DNA of 14,179 nt from Clostridia bacterium (GCA_017431755.1 JAFRKM010000012.1:1-14179), one strand, 5' to 3'. Shown: positions 1 through 6,289, numbered from the stretch's first letter. Numbers and translations are program-made. The notes: generated by a model from the letters alone, not told the origin.

Positions 1-1
1 A

Positions 2-904
2 CTATTCTTTAAGCTCCAACAAATCAAGTCTTGCTGCTTCTTCTTTAGCACTTACTTTTTTAGCACTGTAAAATTTATTAAGAAATATAATTTGAACACC
101 TGAAATTAACGAATTTAAAGCCCAATAAAAACCAATTGCTCCTGGTAAAAAATACGCCTGACAGCTAATAAAAAGAGGCAAAACAAAAGGTGTAAACTTC
201 ATACAACCCATAGTTTGAGTCTGAGTTTCGCTGTTTAATTTTAACTGTAAAAGAGACATTAAAATTGACAATACTAAACTAAGTGCTGGTATTATCCAAA
301 GCATGTCTTTAAAATCAGACTCATTTGGATTATTAAGTAAATTTATTCCACAGAAATTAAAACCAGAACTATATTCTTCTATATCTGCAAGCTCTTCTTC
401 ATTAAACATAGTTAATTTTTCTTTTACTTCTGGAAAATGCCTAATTATTTGAAGTTCATTACAATTGTTTTTTAAACTATCTGGTGCAGATGGATCATTT
501 TTCAAAAATTCTACTGCTGTAGTGATTTTTTCAGCTGGAATATGTAACGTGTTTTTTAAAGGATTTGTAACAGCAAACCAAACACCAGAAAAAATAAGTA
601 AAGGAAGCAACATACTTACCAAACAACCACTCATTGGGTTGCCTTCTTGTTCGTAAAGCTTGGCCAATTCTTCGTTATATTTTTTTTGATCTTTTTCATA
701 TTTTTTTCTAAGTTCTTGCTGTTTTTGGCTAACTCTTGCACTTTTTGACATTAATTTTTGCCTTTTTATTACAGATGGCAACACCAAAAGATTAAGAACA
801 AATATCAAAAGAAAAATTGCTAATGCATAATTGCTTACGGCATCAAAGAAAAACCAAAGCAAATAACCAACAATACTACCTAAAAAATCAAATATATTAC
901 CCAA
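2..904 (-). CDS. yidC: Membrane protein insertase YidC/Oxa1 family
   Basis: Inserts and folds membrane proteins, alone or with SecYEG. The protein has 300 residues, the short Gram-positive form without the large periplasmic domain of proteobacterial YidC. Visible parts are an N-terminal hydrophobic stretch (about 10-45), a basic coiled cytoplasmic hairpin (about 46-85), the family-typical GNPMSGC segment near 88-94, a second membrane segment (95-113), an outside loop of roughly 85 residues, and further membrane segments (about 202-222, 236-255 and 258-277). There is no lipobox cysteine, unlike Bacillus SpoIIIJ. The start is a TTG, chosen because a strong AAAAGGAG lies 8 nt upstream (913-920). 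It is last in the rpmH-rnpA-yidD-yidC run, the usual order. Oddity: the position normally holding the groove arginine in the first core helix looks like Asn38. The family assignment is secure. Confidence 0.95.
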   Translation of the reverse strand: MGNIFDFLGSIVGYLLWFFFDAVSNYALAIFLLIFVLNLLVLPSVIKRQKLMSKSARVSQKQQELRKKYEKDQKKYNEELAKLYEQEGNPMSGCLVSMLLPLLIFSGVWFAVTNPLKNTLHIPAEKITTAVEFLKNDPSAPDSLKNNCNELQIIRHFPEVKEKLTMFNEEELADIEEYSSGFNFCGINLLNNPNESDFKDMLWIIPALSLVLSILMSLLQLKLNSETQTQTMGCMKFTPFVLPLFISCQAYFLPGAIGFYWALNSLISGVQIIFLNKFYSAKKVSAKEEAARLDLLELKE

Positions 905-980
905 AATAAAAACTCCTTTTAAAATTAATACATTATTTTTAGATTACCACAAAAAACATTAAAATTCCAGTGTTTAATTT

Positions 981-1199
981 TTATTTTTTTGGTGGAACTG
1001 GATCATAACCACCTTTGCAAAAAGGATTACACCTTAAAACACGCCAAACAGACAAAAAAAGCCCTTTAAAAGCACCATGCTTTTCAAATGCTTCTATAGC
1101 ATAATCAGAACAAGTAGGTCTAAATCTGCAGCAAGGTTTTTTTAGCGGAGAAATCACTTTTTGATAAAATTTTATCAGACAAATAAAAATTTTTTTCAT
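981..1199 (-). CDS. yidD: Membrane protein insertion efficiency factor YidD
   Basis: Small membrane-associated protein that assists YidC-dependent insertion; its exact mechanism is not established. The 72 residues cover the whole family: an amphipathic N-terminus (1-20), the cysteine-rich core with CCRFRPTCSDYA (23-34), then EAFEKHG, a GLFLSVWRVLRCNPF segment (46-60) and a GGYDPVP tail (63-69). All of these are diagnostic. Its ATG overlaps the TGA of rnpA by 4 nt (ATGA), so it is probably translated by coupling to rnpA. A spacer of about 75 nt separates it from yidC. The identification is secure. Confidence 0.96.
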   Translation of the reverse strand: MKKIFICLIKFYQKVISPLKKPCCRFRPTCSDYAIEAFEKHGAFKGLFLSVWRVLRCNPFCKGGYDPVPPKK

Positions 1200-1531
1200 T
1201 CTAAAACACCCAGTTTTAAAAGCTCTCTTTTCATATCTTTTAAAACATCACATGTTTTTACAGCACTTGTTTTCGCTCTTGCCACAAAAATTATGTCAAA
1301 ACCGTTTTTTACATTACTTTTTAAAGATCTGAACGCCTCTCTAATTATACGCCTAGATCTATTCCTTTTTACAGCATTTCCTGTTTTTTTAGAGGTTGTA
1401 ATTCCTACTCTTATGCTGTTTAAACGGTTTTTTATTATATATGTAATTAAAATAGGCGAAGAAAAATATTTTCCTTTATTATAAACACGCCTAAAATCAC
1501 GATTTTTAGTAATTGTTTCTTTTTTTATCAT
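1196..1531 (-). CDS. rnpA: Ribonuclease P protein component
   Basis: Protein cofactor of RNase P, which works with the catalytic RNA (rnpB, not in this window) to remove the 5' leader of pre-tRNAs. The protein is 111 residues and strongly basic. It shows the N-terminal DFRRVYNKGK motif (12-21), the central strand (S)IRVGITTSKKTGNAV (about 40-54) and the signature KRNRSRR basic helix (55-61) that forms the RNR motif contacting RNase P RNA. The C-terminal helix is 91-107. The ATG at 1531 has only a weak SD (AAAGG about 13 nt upstream). It lies downstream of rpmH beyond a hairpin/U-tract (1561-1590), so its level is probably set by read-through. The identification is secure. Confidence 0.96.
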   Translation of the reverse strand: MIKKETITKNRDFRRVYNKGKYFSSPILITYIIKNRLNSIRVGITTSKKTGNAVKRNRSRRIIREAFRSLKSNVKNGFDIIFVARAKTSAVKTCDVLKDMKRELLKLGVLE

Positions 1532-1560
1532 GATAAAATTCGTACCTTTATTTTAAAAAT

Positions 1561-1590
1561 TAAAAAATAAAAGACCATCAAAACATGGCC
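1561..1590 (-). terminator. Hairpin and U-tract between rpmH and rnpA (attenuator-like terminator)
   Basis: On the minus strand GGCCAT and ATGGTC form a 6-bp stem (one G-U pair) around loop GTTTTG (1573-1590), followed directly by TTTTATTTTTT (1562-1572). This is the form of an intrinsic terminator. It lies after the rpmH stop and before the rnpA start. Since no good promoter is seen between it and rnpA, partial termination would give much rpmH and less rnpA/yidD/yidC. The stem is short, so partial strength is likely. Confidence 0.7.
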
Positions 1591-1614
1591 TTATACTCTT
1601 TCTCTTAACACAAA

Positions 1615-1749
1615 TTAATAACTCAGTCTTTTTCTACCTTTAGCTCTTCTACGTGCTAAAACACGAATACCACTGCGTGTGGACATTCTTTTTCTAAAAC
1701 CGTGTTCTTTTTTTCTGTGAAGTTTCTTCGGTTGATACGTTCTTAACAT
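1615..1749 (-). CDS. rpmH: 50S ribosomal protein L34
   Basis: Small ribosomal protein of the large subunit, 44 residues. The translation begins MLRTYQPKKLHRKKEHGFRK and continues with RMSTRSGIRVLARRRAKGRK, ending in RLSY. This is the nearly invariant L34 sequence with its GFRKRMST and RRRAKGRK motifs. The ATG at 1747-1749 follows an SD GGGAGGGG (1758-1765). It is first in the leftward operon, with a strong promoter at 1829-1858, and is divergent from dnaA as in most Firmicutes. It was found by translating the complementary strand directly because it is very short. The identification is certain. Confidence 0.97.
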   Translation of the reverse strand: MLRTYQPKKLHRKKEHGFRKRMSTRSGIRVLARRRAKGRKRLSY

Positions 1750-1828
1750 TATATTTTCCCCTCCCGGACAATAATTCATATTTTTTAGTTATTAAATTAT
1801 AACCATAAATAAAAAGTCACTTAGAATT

Positions 1829-1858
1829 AGTATACATTATTATACACGACTTTGTCAA
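1829..1858 (-). promoter_or_regulatory. Sigma-A-type promoter for rpmH-rnpA-yidD-yidC
   Basis: On the minus strand a perfect -35 TTGACA (1853-1858) is separated by 18 nt from -10 TATACT (1829-1834), with an A/T-rich upstream stretch that may act as an UP element. Transcription would start near 1822, giving a leader of about 70 nt before rpmH. The spacer contains TTATACACG (1840-1848, plus strand), an 8/9 match to TTATNCACA, so DnaA might affect this promoter. Confidence 0.85.
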
Positions 1859-1897
1859 TATAAAAATAAAAAAGCTTTTAACAAAAAGAGTTTTGTG

Positions 1898-1926
1898 TTG
1901 AAAATTTTTAAATTTTGTGATATCAT
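1898..1926 (+). promoter_or_regulatory. Extended -10 promoter for dnaA, with a DnaA-box-like site over the -35
   Basis: TTGAAA (1898-1903), a 17-nt spacer and TATCAT (1921-1926) preceded by TGA (1918-1920) make an extended -10 sigma-A promoter. The start point would be near 1933, about 50 nt before the dnaA ATG. The complement of 1896-1904 reads TTTTCAACA. The same 9-mer occurs at 3314-3322 beyond dnaA and covers the -35 here, which would fit autorepression by DnaA (inference). Confidence 0.65.
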
Positions 1927-1984
1927 TATTTTTAATGTAAATAGCGAAAACACTAAACTTTACACCATCGGAGGATTAATTTAT

Positions 1985-3301
1985 ATGAACTCTTTTAACG
2001 AAGCCTGGAGCCTTATTTGTGATTTTTGTAAAACAAATATCACGGATGTTGCTTATAAAACTTGGATTAGTAGAATTGAACCCGTTAAACTAGATTTTGA
2101 CGAGGGAAAAGCTGTTTTAATGGTTCCAAACGAATTTCATAGACAAACTTTAAACAGATGCTATAAAAATCTTTTAACAAACGCTTTTGAACAAATTTTT
2201 GGCTCGGGAATTGATATTTGTTTTTCTATTCCAGATGAAATAGAAAAGGCTGGCAAAAAAAGTGACCAAAACTTAGCAATAGACTCAGATTATGAGTTTA
2301 CTTTTGATACTTATATTGTCGGTTCATCAAACAAATTCGCACACGCTGCCGCTTTAGCTGTAGCTGCAAATCCAGCAGGAGCATACAATCCACTATTTAT
2401 TTACGGAAATTCAGGACTTGGAAAAACACATCTTCTTTACGCAATATGTAACGACATAAAAAAAAGCAATCCTGATAAAACCTTTTTATATATAAAAGGC
2501 GACGATTTCACAAATGAACTTATTGATTCGATAAGAAAAAACACCACAAGCGAATTCCATCAAAAATACAGACAAACAGACGTTCTTTTAGTTGATGACA
2601 TCCAGTTCATCGCAGGTAAAGACTCCACTCAAGAAGAGTTCTTTCATACTTTTAATGCACTTTACGAAGCAAAAAAACAAATTGTACTTACATCGGACAG
2701 GCCCCCAAAAGAAATACAAACTTTAGAAGACAGGCTTCGTACACGCTTTGAATGGGGACTCATTGCAGATATTCAGCCACCAGACTTTGAAACAAGAATT
2801 GCAATAGTTAAGCGTAAAGCAGAACTTCTGGACATAAAAATTCCTAATGAAGTTTGTGAATACATTTCCAAAAAATTAAAAAACAATATACGTCAACTTG
2901 AAGGTGCAGTTAAAAAAATGAAAGCACATCATCTTCTCGGAGGTGAACCAATGGGAATTCAAACTGCACAGCTTGCTATTTCAGATATACTTAATAACGA
3001 CCAACCTCCACCGGTTACAATAGAAAAAATCATAGAAGAAGTTGCAAGAACGTTTGGTGTTTCACCAGAAGATATACGCTCTTCAAAGAGGTCATCTTCC
3101 ATTTCCAATGCACGCCAAATATCAATGTATGTTGTAAGAGAAATAACCCAACTACCACTTGTATCAATTGGTGAAGAATTTGGTGGCAGAGATCACTCAA
3201 CAATTGTTTATGCACTCCAGCAAGTAGAAAAAGTTATCAGCAAAGACCCTAAAACAAAAGCTATGATAGAAGATATTATAAAAAACATAAGAGATAGGTA
3301 A
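1985..3301 (+). CDS. dnaA: Chromosomal replication initiator protein DnaA
   Basis: Binds the origin, opens it and recruits the helicase. The protein has 438 residues from the ATG at 1985, chosen because GGAGGA (1970-1975) sits 9 nt upstream; an in-frame TTG 30 codons earlier lies at the promoter and is unlikely. Domain I is about 1-80 (AW..I......T.W), domain II a very short linker near 85-105, and domain III an AAA+ ATPase with Walker A GNSGLGKTH (141-149) and Walker B VLLVDDIQF (200-208). Domain IV carries the signature GGRDHSTIV (400-408). Compared with E. coli, the DNA-contacting Pro423 corresponds to Val393 and Thr435 to Ser405; Arg399, Asp433, His434 and Thr436 equivalents are kept. The gene is C-rich over G-rich on its coding strand, unlike recF and gyrB, as expected if it lies left of the initiation point. 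The identification is certain. Confidence 0.98.
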   Translation: MNSFNEAWSLICDFCKTNITDVAYKTWISRIEPVKLDFDEGKAVLMVPNEFHRQTLNRCYKNLLTNAFEQIFGSGIDICFSIPDEIEKAGKKSDQNLAIDSDYEFTFDTYIVGSSNKFAHAAALAVAANPAGAYNPLFIYGNSGLGKTHLLYAICNDIKKSNPDKTFLYIKGDDFTNELIDSIRKNTTSEFHQKYRQTDVLLVDDIQFIAGKDSTQEEFFHTFNALYEAKKQIVLTSDRPPKEIQTLEDRLRTRFEWGLIADIQPPDFETRIAIVKRKAELLDIKIPNEVCEYISKKLKNNIRQLEGAVKKMKAHHLLGGEPMGIQTAQLAISDILNNDQPPPVTIEKIIEEVARTFGVSPEDIRSSKRSSSISNARQISMYVVREITQLPLVSIGEEFGGRDHSTIVYALQQVEKVISKDPKTKAMIEDIIKNIRDR

Positions 3302-3313
3302 AAAATATTTGTT

Positions 3314-3355
3314 TTTTCAACAAACATTCAACTTTAAACACTAAATATTCAACTT
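3314..3355 (+). repeat. Three phased TTCAAC repeats (candidate variant DnaA boxes, left cluster)
   Basis: TTTTCAACA (3314-3322), CATTCAACT (3325-3333) and TATTCAACT (3346-3354) share TTCAAC at 3316, 3327 and 3348. The spacings of 11 and 21 bp are about one and two helical turns. TTTTCAACA matches TTATCCACA at 7 of 9 positions. All are in the same orientation. Calling them DnaA boxes is inference from position and spacing. Confidence 0.5.
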
Positions 3356-3365
3356 CACTGTTAAT

Positions 3366-3388
3366 AATTTTTAACGATGTTAAAAATT
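3366..3388. repeat. Perfect 10-bp inverted repeat with 3-nt centre inside oriC
   Basis: Arms AATTTTTAAC (3366-3375) and GTTAAAAATT (3379-3388) are exact complements around GAT. It is almost purely A/T and lies midway between the two TTCAAC clusters. It could be a symmetric protein-binding site. It is less likely a dnaA terminator, since it has a single G-C pair, although a T-rich stretch follows. Confidence 0.6.
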
Positions 3389-3440
3389 TCAATTTTTTAA
3401 ACAGCAAATTCACAAAACAAAAATCTGTAATAAACTTGAT

Positions 3441-3469
3441 GTTTCAACGCACAAAAATATCTTTCAACA
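3441..3469 (+). repeat. Two phased TTCAAC repeats (candidate variant DnaA boxes next to the trio)
   Basis: GTTTCAACG (3441-3449) and CTTTCAACA (3461-3469) have TTCAAC 20 bp apart and on the same strand as the left cluster. The distance from the left cluster (3348 to 3443, 95 bp) is also close to whole helical turns. The last copy ends 12 nt before the DnaA-trio, the place where a DnaA-recruiting box is expected. Confidence 0.5.
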
Positions 3470-3481
3470 AATTAACATACC

Positions 3482-3496
3482 CTACTACTATTACTA
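3482..3496 (+). promoter_or_regulatory. DnaA-trio element (origin unwinding)
   Basis: The plus strand reads CTACTACTATTACTA, five triplets whose complement read 3' to 5' is GAT-GAT-GAT-AAT-GAT. This matches the DnaA-trio described for Bacillus subtilis, which binds the DnaA filament on one single strand during opening. It is followed by the A/T-rich AATAATTTATTA and preceded by a box-like TTCAAC site, the same order as in B. subtilis. The element and its place between dnaA and dnaN agree, so confidence is fairly high. Confidence 0.75.
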
Positions 3497-3554
3497 AATA
3501 ATTTATTACTATACTTGCTTAACTAAATACTTTTTTAAAAAGGAATGATTTTTT

Positions 3555-4661
3555 ATGAAATTTATCTGTGAAAAAAACAAACTGGTAGAAGCTCTTACAA
3601 ATGTTCAAAGAGCAGTCTCGCAAAGATCCACAATTGCAGCACTAGAAGGAATTTTACTCAAAACAGAGAACGATTGTTTAACACTATGTGGATACAATAC
3701 TGAACTTGGTATTACCACACAAATTGAAGTTTCTGTACAAAAAGAAGGTTCTGTGGTTTTAAATGCTCACTTTTTAACAGATATTATCCGTAAACTTTCC
3801 GGAGACGTTGTGGAAATTGAAAAACAAGACGATTTAGTTGTTAAAATTATCAGTGGAACAAGTAAATTTGAGCTTTTGGGAATTAATGCAGATGAATTTC
3901 CGTCGTTACCTTCTGTGGAAAGTGTATCTTCGTTTACTATGCCTGTCAATGTATTAAAAAATATGATAAAACAAACAATTTTTGCAGTGTCAGAAATGGA
4001 CACAAAACCTGTTCACACAGGAACGCTTTTTGAAATTAAAGATAAAACTTTAACATTGGTTTCGGTTGATGGTTATAGGCTTGCGTTAAGACAAGAAAAA
4101 ATCAAAGAAGATCTGGAACTTAGTTTTGTTGTACCTGGAAAAACTCTTCGTGAAATTTTACGTCTTTTACCAGAAAAAGAAGAAGAAATAGTGACAGTTT
4201 CTGCAGGAATGCGCCATATTATTTTTTCTGTAAATAATTATGTGGTTATATCTAGACTTTTAGAAGGAGAATTTATTGATTATAAATCTACAATTCCTGA
4301 AAAAAGTAAAATGGAAGTAAGCATAAAAACAGATGATTTTTTAAATAGTATAGATAGAGTTTCACTTTTAATTACAGATAGACTTAAAAGCCCTGTTAAA
4401 TGTATTTTTGCTAAGGATTCTGTACATGTTTCTTGCATAACTCCTATAGGTAAAGCTGATGATGAAGTGGCTTGTACTGGAAAAGCAAAAGAAGAACTTG
4501 AAATTGCATTTAATAACAAATATATGAGTGACGCACTGAGAAATGCAGAAACCGACGAAGTGAAAATTACACTTTCCGGACCACTAAGCCCAATAAAAAT
4601 AACCTCTAAAGATGGAGATTCTTTTATATTTATTGTTCTTCCGGTTAGAGTAAAGTCTTAA
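3555..4661 (+). CDS. dnaN: DNA polymerase III subunit beta (sliding clamp)
   Basis: Forms the ring-shaped dimer that holds replicative polymerase and many repair proteins on DNA. The protein has 368 residues, the normal length, with three similar clamp domains of about 120 residues. Recognisable parts are the N-terminal MKFICEKNKLVEAL, the VDGYRLALR motif (about 173-181) in the second domain, and the C-terminal FIFIVLPVR (about 358-366). The VLPVR segment is the family ending that borders the partner-binding pocket. SD AAAAGGA lies upstream of the ATG. The next gene (yaaA) begins only 14 nt after the stop, so dnaN-yaaA-recF very likely share a transcript. The identification is certain. Confidence 0.98.
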   Translation: MKFICEKNKLVEALTNVQRAVSQRSTIAALEGILLKTENDCLTLCGYNTELGITTQIEVSVQKEGSVVLNAHFLTDIIRKLSGDVVEIEKQDDLVVKIISGTSKFELLGINADEFPSLPSVESVSSFTMPVNVLKNMIKQTIFAVSEMDTKPVHTGTLFEIKDKTLTLVSVDGYRLALRQEKIKEDLELSFVVPGKTLREILRLLPEKEEEIVTVSAGMRHIIFSVNNYVVISRLLEGEFIDYKSTIPEKSKMEVSIKTDDFLNSIDRVSLLITDRLKSPVKCIFAKDSVHVSCITPIGKADDEVACTGKAKEELEIAFNNKYMSDALRNAETDEVKITLSGPLSPIKITSKDGDSFIFIVLPVRVKS

Positions 4662-4675
4662 AAGTGAGGCAAAGA

Positions 4676-4888
4676 ATGAAAAGGATAGCTATTAAAACAG
4701 AATTTATAAAACTTGATTCTTTTTTAAAGCTTTGCGGAGAAGCTGCTACAGGCGGTGAAGCGAAAAGTTTAATTTTGAATGGATCTGTAAAAATTTCAGG
4801 CGAAGCATGCTATCAAAGAGGCAAAAAGATCACGTCTGGCAGTGAAATAGTTGTAAATGAAAATAAATATAAGGTTATACAAGAATGA
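4676..4888 (+). CDS. yaaA: S4-domain RNA-binding protein YaaA
   Basis: Small RNA-binding protein of the S4 fold, regularly found between dnaN and recF in Firmicutes; a role in large ribosomal subunit maturation is suggested for the family. It has 70 residues: TEFIKLDSFLKLCGEAATGG (8-27), then EAKSLILNGSVKISGE (28-43) and RGKKI..G.EI (48-59), the typical S4 pattern ending in a short strand. A GTG 12 nt earlier (4664) is in frame, but the GAGG it contains (4666-4669) is better read as the SD for the ATG at 4676. The stop overlaps the recF start by 4 nt (ATGA), so recF is probably translationally coupled. The family call is secure; its role here is inferred. Confidence 0.92.
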   Translation: MKRIAIKTEFIKLDSFLKLCGEAATGGEAKSLILNGSVKISGEACYQRGKKITSGSEIVVNENKYKVIQE

Positions 4889-6003
4889 AAATTTTAAAAA
4901 TGTCTTTTAAAGGGTACAGAAATCTAAAAGAAAATGAAATTGAGTTTAGCCCGGAAATAAATTTTGTGTTTGGGAAAAACGCTCAAGGTAAAACAAACTT
5001 AATGGAAGCTATATGGATGTTTACTGGGGCGCGTTCATTTAGGGGAACAAAAGATGTAGATCTAGTAAATTTTAATTGTGATTTTGCAAAAATAGATGGT
5101 AAATTCTTTTTTGAAAACAGAAATCACGAAATAACAATTATTTTTAATGGTGGAAAAAGAAAAGCAATTTTTGATGATGTTGCTAAAAATTATCCAACAA
5201 ATATAATAGGGCGATTCAAAACGGTTCTTTTTTCGCCTGTTCATCTTTCTTTAGTTAAAGATGGTCCAGATTTTAGAAGAAGATTTTTAGACGCTGCAAT
5301 TTGTCAATTAAAACCAACGTATACTAAAACAATTTCTAAATATAACCAAGTGCTAAAGCAAAGAAATTCATTTTTAAAAACTTTTGATAACACTTCTCAA
5401 AATTTGCAACTTTTGGATGTTTGGGATGATAAATTAAGTGAACTTGGTGCTAAGATAATAAAAGAAAGAATTGAATATTTAAAAGTTTTTAAAAACAAAG
5501 TTTTTTCATTTTACAGTGATATTTCCGGAGGAAAAGAGAAGATAGAGGTAAAATATATTTTTTCTGTAAATAAAAATATAAATTTAGGTTTATCTGTTGA
5601 TGATATTAAGAAATTAATGTTTTCTAAGCTTGAAAAAACACGCGAAACAGATATAAAAACTAGATCAACCTCTTGTGGTCCACACAAAGATGATTTAGAA
5701 ATTTTGATAAATGAAAAAACAGCTAAAAATTTTGGTTCCCAAGGACAGCAGCGTTCGGCTGTTTTGGCTTTTAAACTTGCTGAGGCAATGATTTTAGAGG
5801 AGTTTTCTGGTGAACCGCCTGTGATTTTACTTGATGATGTTATGAGCGAGCTTGATGATTTTAGAAAAAAATATCTTTTAAAAGGTTTAGGCGGAAGACA
5901 AGTTTTTATTACTTCTTGCGATAAAAGTGATTTGAAAAAATTGAAAATAGGTAAGCTTTTTACAATTGAAAACGGAGAAGTTAATGTGAAAAAAGATTTT
6001 TAA
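4885..6003 (+). CDS. recF: DNA replication and repair protein RecF
   Basis: SMC-like ATPase that helps RecO and RecR load RecA at single-strand gaps. It has 372 residues, the usual size. Walker A is GKNAQGKT (30-37), the ABC signature is GSQGQQRS (284-291), and Walker B with the D-loop is VILLDDVMSELD (313-324). Conserved segments RRFLDAAICQL and GPHKDDLE also fit. The ATG overlaps the yaaA stop by 4 nt, and remB follows 12 nt downstream. The coding strand is clearly G-rich over C-rich, contrasting with dnaA. The identification is certain. Confidence 0.98.
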   Translation: MKILKMSFKGYRNLKENEIEFSPEINFVFGKNAQGKTNLMEAIWMFTGARSFRGTKDVDLVNFNCDFAKIDGKFFFENRNHEITIIFNGGKRKAIFDDVAKNYPTNIIGRFKTVLFSPVHLSLVKDGPDFRRRFLDAAICQLKPTYTKTISKYNQVLKQRNSFLKTFDNTSQNLQLLDVWDDKLSELGAKIIKERIEYLKVFKNKVFSFYSDISGGKEKIEVKYIFSVNKNINLGLSVDDIKKLMFSKLEKTRETDIKTRSTSCGPHKDDLEILINEKTAKNFGSQGQQRSAVLAFKLAEAMILEEFSGEPPVILLDDVMSELDDFRKKYLLKGLGGRQVFITSCDKSDLKKLKIGKLFTIENGEVNVKKDF

Positions 6004-6015
6004 AAGGTGATTCAT

Positions 6016-6288
6016 ATGTATTTGAATATTGGCAAAGATTTTTTTATTAATAGTGGTGAAATAGTGGGTGTTTTCGATTTGGATAAAACTACTGTTTATA
6101 AGGTTAATCGATTTTATTTGTCAAAAATGGAAAAAAGGGGTAAAATAATAAGTATAACTGAAAATATACCAAAATCTTTTGTTGTTTGTTCATCAAAAGA
6201 AGAAAGTAAAGTATATTTAAGCGGTCTTTTGCCTTCTACGATTTATAAAAGAAGTGTAAATGGTCAAAAAACAGGTGAGGTGAATTAA
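6016..6288 (+). CDS. remB: RemB-like extracellular matrix regulator (DUF370)
   Basis: DNA-binding regulator family. In Bacillus the relatives RemA and RemB (YaaB) promote biofilm matrix gene expression. The 90 residues start MYLNIGKDFFINSGEIVGVF, matching the RemB pattern (MYIHLG.D..V....IVGIFD), followed by FYLSKMEKRGKI, PKSFVV (54-59) and a final LPSTIYKR (about 74-81). The ATG at 6016 is chosen because AAAAGGTGA (6002-6010) is placed as its SD; the GTG at 6007 lies within that SD. Its position between recF and gyrB is the conserved one. An SD for the next gene lies inside its 3' end. The family is secure; the regulon in this organism is unknown. Confidence 0.9.
   Translation: MYLNIGKDFFINSGEIVGVFDLDKTTVYKVNRFYLSKMEKRGKIISITENIPKSFVVCSSKEESKVYLSGLLPSTIYKRSVNGQKTGEVN
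6277..6283 (+). promoter_or_regulatory. Strong SD at the end of remB that decides an unusual start
   Basis: GAGGTGA is complementary to seven bases at the 16S rRNA 3' end. It is too close to serve an ATT at 6284 (3 nt from the last G of GAGG) but ideally placed for ATA at 6290 (9 nt). No ATG, GTG or TTG lies in frame between the TGA at 6281 and 6413. It therefore supports initiation at a non-standard codon for the zinc-ribbon gene, coupled to remB termination. Confidence 0.65.
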
Positions 6289-6289
6289 G

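Larger units (their letters stand above)
3302..3554 (+). other. oriC: dnaA-dnaN intergenic origin region
   Basis: This 253-bp AT-rich spacer lies between dnaA and dnaN, where Firmicute origins unwind. From left to right it holds three TTCAAC repeats (3316, 3327, 3348), a 10-bp inverted repeat (3366-3388), two more TTCAAC repeats (3443, 3463), a DnaA-trio-like run (3482-3496) and an A/T tract (3497-3513) suited to duplex opening. G/C preference on the plus strand changes from C-rich in dnaA to G-rich by recF. No perfect TTATCCACA box is present. A dnaN promoter must lie here, but I see only a weak candidate (TTGATG 3436-3441, 16 nt, TATCTT 3458-3463). No ORF of note. Confidence 0.8.

Noticed and set aside
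1161..1484. 107-codon plus-strand open frame across rnpA and yidD
   Set aside because: Antisense shadow of two certain genes, without its own SD or recognisable domain.
1895..1984. 30-residue N-terminal extension of dnaA from a TTG
   Set aside because: It overlaps the dnaA promoter and has no SD, while the ATG at 1985 has GGAGGA at the right distance and a normal DnaA N-terminus.
3308..3324. TTTGTT/AACAAA hairpin just after dnaA as its terminator
   Set aside because: Weak A/T stem without a following T-run; the overlap with a TTCAAC repeat explains it better.
3687..3695. TGTGGATAC, complement an 8/9 DnaA box, inside dnaN
   Set aside because: A single site within coding sequence and outside the origin spacer; chance is sufficient.
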